Shown one piece after another: positions 11,668-21,979 of a stretch of 64,000 nucleotides of DNA; positions within the stretch are counted from its first letter, which is position 1, and each line of letters starts with the position of its first letter. The position numbers and the translations under genes are program-made. The notes under the pieces are model-generated. The model was not told the DNA's origin. It saw only the letters and a program-made list of their open reading frames with translations, and searched no databases. Origin of the DNA: Cryphonectria parasitica EP155 (Eukaryota; Ascomycota; Sordariomycetes; Diaporthales; Cryphonectriaceae); contig NW_024468912.1 of assembly GCF_011745365.1 (NCBI RefSeq), forward strand, positions 3,100,001 to 3,164,000, read 5' to 3'.

Positions 11668-11723
11668 GTGAGTTCATATCCCAAGGTCGCGCGTTCGATT
11701 CAACCTACTAACAGCCTTTGCAG
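11668..11723 (+). other. mRNA-type intron inside U6 snRNA
   Basis: 56-nt intron with GTGAGT donor, a perfect TACTAAC branch site (11706-11712, branch A at 11711) and TTTGCAG acceptor. It splits the ACAGAGA box between C and A. It must be removed for a functional U6, because it separates nucleotides that pair with the 5' splice site. Confidence 0.93.
11693..11701 (+). promoter_or_regulatory. B-box-like Pol III element within the U6 intron
   Basis: GTTCGATTC matches 9 positions of the tRNA-type B-box core (GGTTCGANTCC, first G missing). It lies between the intron donor and the branch site, 60 nt downstream of the inferred transcript start. Fission yeast U6 is also known for a B box in its intron. 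Confidence 0.7.
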
Positions 11724-11785
11724 AGAGAAGATTAGCATGGCCCCTGCACTAAGGATGACACGCTCAATCAAAGAGAAGCTACCAA

Positions 11786-11794
11786 TTTTTTTTT
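11786..11794 (+). terminator. Pol III terminator of U6
   Basis: Run of nine T residues directly following the conserved U6 3' end (GCTACCAA), as expected for RNA polymerase III termination. Confidence 0.85.
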
Positions 11795-13489
11795 CATCTT
11801 TTTTTGTTCTGTTCTTTTTTCCTTTTCCCTTTCTTTTCCGGTCACCCTAGTAATCACTAGCTTTCGGGAGTTCGACGACTTTCATGGTTCGTAAGTAATC
11901 TCGTATGTGCGAGTACAAATCCGCAAAGGCTACCGAGCCTTCAGGGCATGCAAGCAACATGGAATGGTGTAACTCCCTCTCTCTCCGCATCGTTTTATCC
12001 AACGCATGATTTTGTGTAGCAAAGTAGGTGCGTAATTTCCGAAAGACATGAGGCCATCGCGTGTGCGTCCTCAATCCGGAGATCGACCAATCTTTCCGCG
12101 CTGCCAGGGGTCTCATTAGGTAGTAACACTATGTACTATGTATGTAAGCAACACGCAACGTGCCGACGTCGTCTGCGATGCTTGTGATGACTTACATATA
12201 AGGAGGTGGTGGGTGGGGCTGAATATCAACGTGGCCCCTACGCAACGGCGAAGATTCCGGCTGCTACCATAACATCCAGTATACCACAGTAGTATACAGC
12301 GCGAAGTACGTAAAATGTCAAAGGGGCCAGGGAACAATCCACGTGGGTAGCCTTCACAACTGCCTCTTCTGGTGGTGGACGGCGTTATCTCTTGAGTGGC
12401 CCATGCACTGACCTCGTTTTCTGGCCAACCACTGCGGACAAGGCTTCATCAACCCCTTGCGTGGGATGTGCTCCCCCCCCCCCCCTCCTCTCTCTCTTCC
12501 TCTTGTTCAGCCGGAGATGACTAAACCTGACCAGAAGCTGTACAAACCTAGAAACATAAAAGTACGTATAATCACGGTACGGGGGCGAGCCAACTGATTC
12601 CGAGTATGTAATGATAAACGAACCAGACAACCTTCTTCTTCTGGTATCCTGTGCGGCTTTCTGGCCTCCCACAACCCTCGCAATGAGCATGTGAAGATAC
12701 GAAAACGTCCAGGTGGGTGAATGCCGTGAATACCCGCCCTCTCCCTGTCTCCCTGTCTCTTTCTCTCCCCCCAGGTAGACATTCTCCCTTCCGTCACATG
12801 CACAACGCCGTTTGGGTAGACACCTACCTGCCTTCTCGGGAGAGAACATCCGTCGCAGCACTGGCGGCTCTCTCTCTCTCTCTCTCTCTCTCTCTGCGCT
12901 GTGGCCTGGACAGCCAAGCCGCCCAGGGTTCTAGACATTTCGCCTGCATCATGCGAGTATGGCACCACCCATCATACTGTGGTAGTCGGACGAATATGAA
13001 CGCATCGATGCAATAGAACCTACATATATTGTATATATCCAGGGGAATATGCCGGTCCAGGACGGTGGCGTCACTCACTACTTGGGCGAGATACCTTGTT
13101 TTCATTACTCACCTCCGAGATTTGAGAAGGATGTCTCGCCCCGGCCTTCCCCGAACACCCACCCCTCTCCTTTCGCTTTCTTTTTGCCACTCGACATAAG
13201 CTATTGTACACATCGCGAATACGCCTGCGAGGGCGAGATATCGTACTCGTTCACGGCATCAGGGGACTGCGTTAGTGCATGGTGGGATGGGCGGGCTGCG
13301 GCGATGAAAGTTATACGGTGAAATCTTTTCTTCCTTTTTGCTCTTTCTTGTTCTAATTCTGTATAAGGGCTTCAAGATGTATGCGACCTTCCTCTTCTCT
13401 GCATGCCTCTTTTTGTCCCTACCCGTGGCGAACTATCGCCGGAGCAGGACAGGATCCTACTGATTGAAGACGGCTGCCGGGTTTACTTG
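11795..13489. other. Intergenic region
   Basis: 1.7 kb with no recognisable gene. It contains a 13-C run (12473-12485) and a CT dinucleotide microsatellite (12868-12895). The several short open frames show no conserved motif. Confidence 0.5.
12868..12895. repeat. (CT)n microsatellite
   Basis: 28-nt uninterrupted CT repeat in intergenic DNA. Confidence 0.9.
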
Positions 13490-15650
13490 TCACTCTGCGT
13501 TGCGGAACCTGTAGTGCACCGTTAGCTTTTCATCCTCTCTTTTCCCGCGTGTTCCAAGACACCGCGAGGGCAAGATGGCCCACTTACTTGGTCACAACCC
13601 TCTCGATACCGTCACAACCAGCCTTCAGGGTATCCATCTTGGGGCCGTACGAGAAGCGCACGAAGTGGTGGCACGGCGAGTCGAACAAGTCCCTGCGCCT
13701 CGCCGGGTTCAGGTCGAAGAAGATGCCCGGCACCACGATGACCTTCTCCTCCAGACACGCCTGGAAGAAGTTCAGGCCGTCGCTGATGGGACCGGGCAGG
13801 CCCTCGAGATCGAGCCACAGGTAAAAGGTGGAGTCAGGGACGTCCTTGATGACAAAGCCCATCTTGCGCAGCCGCTCGACCACGTAGTCGCGCTTCATGC
13901 GGAAGTGTGACTGGAGCGCCTGCATCTCCTTGCGTACGAGCTCCGGCTCCAACATGGGCACCGCCGCCTCCTGGAAGGGCGCGTTGGTGCCGCCATCCAG
14001 GTACGAGCCGCAGCTGCCGATGGCCTTGATGAACTCCTTGGGTCCGACGATCCACGCGACACGCCAGCCGGGCAGGCGGAAGCGCTTGGTCAAGCCGTCG
14101 ATGATGAGCACGTCGTCCTCGTCGACATCCTGGACGTTCTCCTGTGGTTGGTGTCAGCAACAGCTCTACCCATATAAACAGAAAGATAAAACTAAACAAG
14201 ATGCTGCCTGTGGCCAACAGGGCAAGGGTGGGGGGGCCGGCCGTAGTCTCAACAAGCTTACCGCAGCGGAAATGGTCGAGCCGTCGCAGTCGCTCGTGTA
14301 GTTGTAGCCAGAGTAGAATTCGTCGCTGATGAACGTCGCACGGCCACGGCAGATATCCTGGATCTCGGCCAGCTCAGGGTTCTGAACCACTCGGCCGGTG
14401 GGGTTGCGAGGGTTCGAGGTCAGAATGACACCAGTTCCACGTGCAATCTCCTCAGCTACGAGGTCGGGGTGGATATGATATCCGTCCTGCTCGTGAAGAG
14501 GGATGGGGATAGCAGCAAACTAGAATATGCAGATACCACACGTCAGCTGATTTGCCCACAGCCATCCATCGCCTGTCCTATTGTTCCCTTTTTGGTTCAC
14601 ATCCTTATTCCTCTTTCTTCATGTCTCCGAGCGAGCGGGTTCGAAATTTGTGGCAGGGCAACTCACGTTTCGGAACAACGACAGCATTTCGTTGTATGCA
14701 GTGTAGTCGGGAATGAAGAAGCCCAGATAGGCCTGGTTCAGGACCGCAGCGATACGGATCAGGCCAGCACGGCCACCAGGCACGATGGCAACGTTCTCCC
14801 AGGTGTACTTGCTGGTCTTGTCCTGACGGTGGTGCTCGTTGTACATCTTGGCGACGGCCTCGCGAAGGGGCTTGATGCCGGCGGTGGGCGCATATTCTCT
14901 AGAAGCGACCTTGATCTCGATGTGGGTCGGGCGCTGGAAGCAGCCTTCGATGTCGTCCTCGACCTGTTGCCACCAAGAAAGGGTGATCAGCCAAACTGTC
15001 CTTCCTCCCTTTGGCTCTTCTTGTGCGCGGGCAGGATGTGTAGTGTAGAGACCATGTGATATCATACCTCAGGGGCGCCCTGGCCCAGGTTTGCCCACTT
15101 CTCAGGTTCGTCGAAGAAGCCAAACTCGCCTGCGCGCTCTGTACACCAGACGACACCGGTCGACGATCGGGAGGGGTCGAGACCAGCATGAGGAAGGTGA
15201 CCTCTGTAGCATTTACCCTGTAATCAGCTTGTGCTTCCCGGTCCGGCGAGGACTTCCTTCCAGGCATGATGGGAGAGAGGGCGGGCTGCCAGTATGCTTA
15301 CTCGTGAGCAGCTCGGAATTGTCTGTGGATCTTGGAGCTCGCCTCTGCAGCACAAGCATCGTCAGCAATGCAGTCTGATGAGGGCAGAGGAGAGGGGAAA
15401 GTAGCATTAAAGGTCTCGTTTGCTTTGGGTGCATCTCGACAGCTGCAGGAATCCTGCTCTGGCTCTAGCTGAGACAGCCAAGCCGAGCTATCTTGTCTCT
15501 GCTTTCCGCAATGAGGGATGGCCTATACTCACCAGTGGCAGTGGGCTCTCCGATGGAGAAGCGGCGCATGCGAGGTTGGCCGGTGTTGCGGTTGATCGAG
15601 AACTTGCGGTTCACGAACGCGCCGACGGTGGCGGCAATTGGGTTCGACAT
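13490..15650 (-). CDS. Class I/II PLP-dependent aminotransferase
   Basis: Pyridoxal-phosphate enzyme of fold type I. Exons: 15650-15533, 15344-15302, 15203-15068, 14963-14667, 14519-14262, 14141-13588 and 13508-13490; all joins keep phase and give 474 residues. Landmarks are NLGQGAPEVEDD, IVPGGRAGLIRI (PLP phosphate region), TSNPRNPTGRVV, ISDEFYSGYNY (Asp/Tyr contacting the PLP ring) and IDGLTKRFRLPGWRVAWI, where the Lys is the expected Schiff-base residue. The C-terminal FRLPGWR and FVRFSYG arginines fit carboxylate binding. Substrate is not clear: it resembles bacterial-type aspartate/alanine aminotransferases more than cytosolic AAT1. The last intron (13587-13509) has GTAAGT, GCTAAC and CTACAG signals; without it the protein would end at a TAA formed by the donor itself (13586-13584). 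Confidence 0.92.
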
Positions 15651-18600
15651 GGTGGGCAGGTGATTAAATCGCCTAAGTTGCTGCTCGTTTTCTTTCTTTT
15701 GTTGTTGTTCTAGATTTTGAAAGAGGAAGAAGAGAGCACGACGTCGTAGAAAGGTTCAGTTTTTTTCACCCTGAGGACCCTTCAGGATGACGTTGGGCCG
15801 TGGTAAAAATAGGGAAGCCTCGCCGTCTGCAAGCGTGGCCGCGGGTTCTGGGGTTATTTCTTCCTGCCTTGGTCACAGCAGCAGCTCCTGCGATCCTTCA
15901 CAACCTAATAATACCACCCAAGACACAAGCACCAGAAAAGGAAAACGAGCTTGTTCTTGTGGCGCTGGCTAAAAGCAGTCGCACTCACTTATACCCCCAC
16001 GCGAGGGAAAGAGTTCCAGGGGGACGGGCAGAGATCGACGCTTCCAATACCTACAGTAATGGCTGCAACCCGGGGCCAGCGAGACCCTTGAAGGCTCGAT
16101 TTGACAAGAAGCTATCCACGACTGGCGCCAGCCACGCATGCTACGGCAACACCTTCGAGCGCTGATAGGTCCTCGCTGTCATCAGCTGGGACGCAAGTCA
16201 GGGTTCTATTCCCACTTTTTGACGCTGCTACCACCTAGCAGGTTTCAAAAGACTCAAGTCTGACCTGACCTGCCACCATCGACAGACCACGAAAGTGGAC
16301 GAGAAGCTACACTCCATGTCTCCTCCTATAGAAGCTATAGCTGCACTCCATCGGGCGGGGGGTTTCAAATGGCTATGGCATCTGGTGGCTCTTCATCGCC
16401 AAGCCAAGACAAATTGTTATCCTCGTCACACAAGACAAAGTTCTCATCTACCAGGACAAATTTGGTTCCTTGCAGAGCAGAGTGCGTCTGCCCCACCTCG
16501 TTGTGTCCCCGTTAAGCTTCCGGCAGATGTCCAATCTCTCCCGGTTCAACCCCCTCTCCAGGGTCGTGGACTCCACTCGGATGTTGCGTCAGCGGGGTCA
16601 AAGACGTGGGCACGAGAGAAAGCGGTGACCAATCTGGCGAAGGTCATCCCGGAACACCCCTGTGGACCGTTGGCGACGGTGTCGTCTCCCAGGATGCAAT
16701 AATGGCCATTACTCGGTCAAGACACTCCCTGGCCTGGAGGTGACGAGATGTTTTGCCCATGCCGGGGGGTTGGGCGAGGCATTAAATCTCAAATGCAGAT
16801 CCCCCGCATGGAATGAGGGAGTCTCGATGTGCGGCGAGGCTTTGCGAGGGTCCTTTTTGGGTCCCGGCAGATGTTTGCGGGCTCTCCAGCTGTCGTCGTA
16901 CGGCGGTGATCTTGTGGGCACTGATTGCGCGATTTGTACGATACGTCTGGCTGCTGCACAAGCGGTTGCCTCTTGGCTCAAGCTGCTTGTGCAACCAACA
17001 GACGACCATCCAAGTAACCGCAACGTCCTAGCGGATATGAGTGCAGCCGAAAAGCTGATTGTCCTCAGGACGCAAGCCCGGGCTGCCAAGACCTTCCAAT
17101 CGGAGCCGACCTCCCGTGCGAACATCGGATCCACCCTCGGCGAGCAAACGAGAAAAGGAACGGCACACGTCGCCTCTCACAATGAGGATTGCGGTGTAAG
17201 GAAGTATAGTATATGATGATGCTACAAGTACGCCGTTCTACATAGTACACTCTGGAAAAGGATGACACCCTCTCTGGCTCTCTAGGACGACCTGCCTGCT
17301 GGGTACCTCCCAGCATAGTCCAGGCTCCCACGAGAACATGCCAAGCTCTCAGGCCGTGTGGCCCACCAGTCCACATGGCGCAGAGGTCACGGGCATCACT
17401 CAAGTGTTCTTTGGCGCACACCTCTTGGGGACAAAAGTGTTGGTGGCTTGGGCGGATGGAAACCCGCGCTGCCGCGGTATTGTTATACGTGAGGGCCGCC
17501 GAGACCGAGCTATTCGTACAAACAGTAGATCCCTGGTTCCGGCCCGATGAGCAGGGCTTGAGGCCTTGAGTTCGGCTGCCTCGTGCTGTGCTTTCGCCAC
17601 GTGAGAAACATCGAAGGCAAAAAGTGCCGAAGACAGTCATTGTCGCCCCTCCCAGGCCGTTCACTGGCTGTCCGGCGAGACGGTATCCCTCTACCTGGGT
17701 CTACTCACGTGGTAAGTTGGCATCTCTTAGTCCACGGCGCAGCGTGTGAGCAAAATGCTATTCCGTCAGAACATGCAAGTCATCATCCATCTTGCATGGT
17801 AAGAAAGGGCCCTTGCAGGAGAAGCATGGTTTAGAATGGAAGAGAGAGAGAGAGAGAGAAACGGCAAGCATGTGGCTCGAGAAGTCTACAGAGCCACCGC
17901 CCTTCCTTCTCCAGTCTTTGTATTTCGTTTTTCTCTCCTGTTCTCCTGTATTTCTTTTCATTTTGGGCAGGGCTGCCAGGGCGGAAGGGTATGAATAAGC
18001 AATGCATTCACCCGAGCAAGCCCCTCGCCTTGCAGCGACAGCAGCGTACCAAATGAGAGTGGAGCCCCAAAAGACTACAAACAATATACTGCAAGAACAC
18101 CCGCTCTATGCTGGATTACATTCGTACCCATTCAATAAGCAATACTACACAGGCTAGTGAGGGGTTGTTCAAAGATGACAGGTATTTGGGGGCAATGTTT
18201 TCAACAAGCGTTGTGACCATTTGCCAAGGGGCAATCAGGACGGGTGTGGGCACATGCACGACAGGCTTAGTGTGTGAGGCTGACTGGTCAGCCTATATCC
18301 CCATAAGAATGGTTGTGTTAACTAGCTAAGTGGCGGAGCAGCTTCATCCACATCAAACTGCGCCCTCCTCCCGCGATTGGCACCCGCTGAGGAGATAGAT
18401 CATCACATTTCTTTTTGTTGAAAAGTCGTAACAGGGTCATTCGAAATGCTCGACAGTCAATTGTAAGACACTCCTCGCTCTGTATGCACATAGGTAGAAT
18501 AAGGACTCCTACCACAGACACACATATACACAGGCTTGTTCCATGTATAAAGGTGGCTGTACTGATATGGAACGAAGGCTGCGGCTGCGCAAGGCATCTT

Positions 18601-19177
18601 GAGTAAACCTTACAAATGACCTCCTCATACGACCTGACCACTTTTTTGGAGTCGGAGCTTTGAATATATGAGACGACACTCCAACAGAGATCATGAAATA
18701 GTAATTCACCAAAGACAGAAAGATATCAACTCGCACAACCCTACCCAAAGGAAATCTGTCCAAGTATTTACTCAAACACAAAAGTCTGCATTATATATTG
18801 TATCTCATCCTCGAAATTTACACATAATCTCACTGACACCACAACAACAAGTCCTGTCACTGACGAATCCCTTTGTCCTATCTGACTAACGGATACCGGC
18901 ATTACGGATCTAACGTCACTTCCCATCTTATTGGATCGCTCCTTCCAAAGCAATCACAGGAATCGGGTCATCATCTGGCTTGGTCTGTGTCCAGGATTGG
19001 CCCTACCCTACGAAACTACTTAACTCCTGAATAGGACTCTTCGTATCTCACACCGTAAAGAGCTTGATTACTTTCCCAATGTCGTGGCTAATCTCCCACT
19101 CCTCCACCTCCCACTCTCAACATTCCCTTTCGAACCGTCCACGCCAATCCTCGCGAGATTTGTCCACAACACCTAAG
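15651..19177. other. Gene-poor intergenic region
   Basis: 3.5 kb between divergent genes. I see no family-recognisable coding sequence, tRNA or element. A GA dinucleotide run is present near 17839-17859. Open frames around 16660-17220 (+) and 17065-17664 (-) are Arg/Cys/Ser-rich without motifs. The left part presumably holds the aminotransferase promoter and the last few hundred bases that of the VWA gene. Confidence 0.45.
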
Positions 19178-20421
19178 ATGACGCCCTCGGACATGGACTC
19201 CGGCAACAAATTCTTTAGCTCTATCAAGGGCTCTCTTAAGGGCAGGCTCTCCAGATCCACCAGCAATGCCTCTCACAAATCAGCGAATGATATCCATGGG
19301 CCTTCAAGGGGAACACAAGCTCAGCCACAGTCACGCCCTGTGAGGCTTTCGGCAGGTGCAACTTCAGGGCAGGGCATCAGTGCAAACCCCTTCTCAAACC
19401 CCTTTGCCGGGACTGCGGTTTCTTCTTCCGCAGTACCTACCACCTGTGAGTACCATCAGACTTTGTACAGGAGTTAGTTTCTTGGAAAGCAGTTCATCAT
19501 GGAGGACTGACAAAGCTCACATCAGCCAACGAACCACCCCCGGCGTACAGCAGTACACCGCCCGTCTACGACGTTCGGGCTCCCTCGCCTACGCCCAGTC
19601 GGCTGTCGGCCATCACGGCCACCACGCCCGAGGACAAATATGCCTTCCTCTCTGCTTTTGATACCGTCTTTTTGATCGACGACTCGGGCTCTATGGCGGG
19701 GCGCTCCTGGCGTGAGGTGCAATCCGCCCTGTCGTCCATCACGCCCATCTGTACTGCACATGACGCCGACGGCGTTGACATCTACTTTTTAAACCACCGT
19801 ACCTCGCGGCCTGCCCTCCCACAACAAGGCAAGGCCGCCGGTGGCTACCCCAACGTGACGGATGCCGCCAAGGTCGAGCGTATTTTCACTGCGGTGCGGC
19901 CCGCCGGCATGACGCCTACCGGCACGCGTCTGAATCATATCCTCAAGTCCTATCTGAGGCACTATGAGAATGCCATCGAGAGGTGCGGTGGTGATCCTGA
20001 CGGGACCGACGTGAAGCCTATCAACGTCATCATGATTACCGACGGCGTGCCCTCCGATGACCCTGAGAGCGTGCTGCTGAGCGTCGCCCAGAAGCTCGAC
20101 AGGCTTGAGGCGCCGCCGCACCAGGTCGGTGTGCAGTTTTTCCAGGTGGGTAACGAGCCCGGCGCGAGCGAGGCCCTGCGTGCGCTAGACGATGATCTCT
20201 CGGAGCTCGGTGGTGGCGTGAGGGATATGGTGGACACGGTGACCTTTGGGGGGCGCAGCGATGGCGGTAGCAGCCTGATGTCGAGGAGGGAACCTGTGCC
20301 AGTGTTGAGCGCCGATGCGATCCTCAAAGTAGTACTCGGTGCAGTGGTCAAGAGGCTGGATCGCGCTAGGATCGCCGAGGAGGAGCGGAGAAGTATGAGA
20401 AGTGGCATGTTGCAGCCCTAG
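19178..20421 (+). CDS. von Willebrand factor A (VWA) domain protein
   Basis: Exon 1 (19178-19445) encodes MTPSDMDSGNKFFSSIKGSL and a Ser-rich, likely disordered N-terminus. The intron is 19446-19525. Exon 2 begins with a PPAYSSTPPVYD segment and then a VWA domain: FLIDDSGSMAG is the metal-ion-dependent adhesion site (DxSxS), MTPTGTRL supplies the MIDAS Thr, and IMITDGVPSDD the final Asp. Ligand binding through a divalent metal is therefore plausible. No signal peptide or membrane segment is seen, so the protein is probably intracellular. The first in-frame stop is TAG at 20419-20421, giving 338 residues, but the same frame stays coding-like beyond it (see the next entry). Upstream in-frame Met residues at 19064 and 19079 exist; 19178 was preferred because the acidic start fits the fungal family better. 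Confidence 0.88.
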
Positions 20422-20703
20422 GTGGCTGAGCAGCAGCACAGGGACCATGTCCGCCTGCGGCTGCCGCCTCAGATACAGCAAAATGCCTAGGGACAGAGTG
20501 CTGCTGCTACTTCCCATGGACTGCAGGGCTCACAGGCAAACTACCACCAGACTTGGAATCAAGCATATCGCGGTCAAACAGTCCAGCATTTTCAGCAAGC
20601 TCAGGCACTCGGCGAGGCAGCTCAGTATTACCAAGAGGCATATGCCTCGCAGCGGCAGCAGCAGCAGCAGCAACCACCGCCTGTACCGAGAAATCGACCA
20701 TGA
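20422..20703 (+). other. Gln-rich in-frame continuation of the VWA gene past two UAG codons
   Basis: Directly after the TAG at 20419 the same reading frame continues for 93 codons to TGA at 20701-20703. It is interrupted only by one more TAG (20488-20490). The encoded text is strongly Gln/Tyr/Ala/Pro-rich (QHFQQAQALGEAAQYYQEAY, then a Gln run from five CAG and one CAA codons, then PPPVPRNRP), which is the composition of a low-complexity protein tail, not of 3' UTR. Both stops sit where CAG (Gln) would fit. Possible explanations are an unrecognised intron (GTATGA donor at 20393 with acceptors near 20582 or 20624), CAG-to-TAG mutation, or RNA editing or readthrough. Confidence 0.6.
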
Positions 20704-21979
20704 TGAGCATCTCTCCAACACTTATAGACACCCCGAGATACCCAAGAGTGAAGGGAAATTGCAGGAAAAGCCCTGGGCGGCGACGGCCGAAAGAGAGAAA
20801 AGAGAATTGCAATAATGGGCCCTTTACTATGGCAGACCTCACAACAACTCCCCTCTGAATGAAAGAATGATTCTTGAGCATCATTACTCTTAATTACTTC
20901 CTACTCAGTTAATCATAGTACTGATTACAAGACTAGAGATTTTGCCTTGTGATAATAGGTGGACTGAAAGCATTCCTCTGTGGCACTCAAAACCATATCA
21001 TTGCTGGCGTTTAAAGATAAGTTTGTTATTTTTCGCAACGTGGAAACTATGAAATGAACTCCGTCCGGAGAAGAATATTCCTCCAAGACCCTGAGACCGA
21101 CCCCGAGATTGAATCCATCAACAGTTACTGGAGCTCTCTCTCCATCTCTCTTCCCTCCTGCCTGAATAAAAGGCAAAATCCGCAAAAATATTCCGTTGGA
21201 GTGATAGTTACTTGGGTAGGCGGAGAGAGGGCACGGGCGGGGGAGGGGGGGGGGGCCAACGGAACTCTCGGAAGACTTGAAATGTTTAGAAAGAAAACGC
21301 AAACAGCTGCCAAGGTAATCCACCACCAATTCTCATCCATCCTCTCTCACTCCACTTTGAGCCGTCAAAACGACGAATTGTGTTCCAAATGCCAAAGTCA
21401 TCCAAGACCAAAAGCCTGTTCGTAAGGTCGTCTGCATTGCGTCGTAGTATAAACACGCCAAAGTGCAATCGAGACCGAGAAGGAATGAGGGAAAGCATGG
21501 AAAAGGAAAAAGCCGAGGCATTGAGAGCCGATCTCAAACCCCCATTTTGCTAGAGGCTCGTGCAAAAGAAAAAGAAAAAGGCATCATCAAACACCATCCG
21601 AAGATGTTGCAGATGAGGGGTTTGTGTGGGCCAGAAAGTATGCCTTGCCGTCCGTCCACCAAATGGCGTTTTTGCCAGAGACCAAGCGTGAAAAAAATGT
21701 GACATGTACAGGCTGCCAAATGCAACAAAAGTGAGCAGCCGAAACAGGGCGAAATAAAAATCCCGAAGTCCAGTCTGCCTCGTGTTGTAGAAGAGCGTCA
21801 TATGAGGCCACGGCCGGACAATGCAACATGTCGTAATCGTAGTGGGAGCCACAGCTGCCAGTTCAAGCCGAAGCAGATGGGTGAGACTCTGCCTTGGTGA
21901 TCTCTGAGCCGAGATGCCACCGAAAGCAGGATATGATCCTTCAACACGGCGTTCTTCCGCAGCCAGGAGGGCTTGGTTC
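20704..21979. other. Convergent intergenic region
   Basis: 1.3 kb between converging genes; contains an 11-G run (21245-21255). No gene seen. Confidence 0.5.

Larger units (their letters stand above)
11634..11790 (+). ncRNA. U6 spliceosomal snRNA, interrupted by an intron
   Basis: U6 snRNA, the catalytic-core RNA of the spliceosome, transcribed by Pol III. Exon 1 (11634-11667) starts with a hairpin TGCC-TTCG-GGCA and runs through the conserved TTTGGTCAATTTGAAACGATAC. Exon 2 (11724 to about 11790) starts AGAGAAGATTAGCATGG and contains the internal stem-loop segment CCCCTGCACTAAGGATGACACGC, then ends in a T run. Joining the exons rebuilds the ACAGAGA box exactly (ATAC + AGAGA) and gives an RNA of about 100 nt, the normal U6 length. 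The 5' end is inferred from the hairpin and TATA spacing, with an uncertainty of 1-2 nt. All catalytically important segments are intact after splicing. Confidence 0.95.

Noticed and set aside
11847..12116. 89-codon minus-strand frame just downstream of U6
   Set aside because: No motif, no splice logic and no similarity recognised; chance frame.
16662..17216. 184-codon plus-strand frame in the 3.5-kb spacer
   Set aside because: Arg/Cys-rich, no recognisable motif, and overlapped by equally long minus-strand frames.
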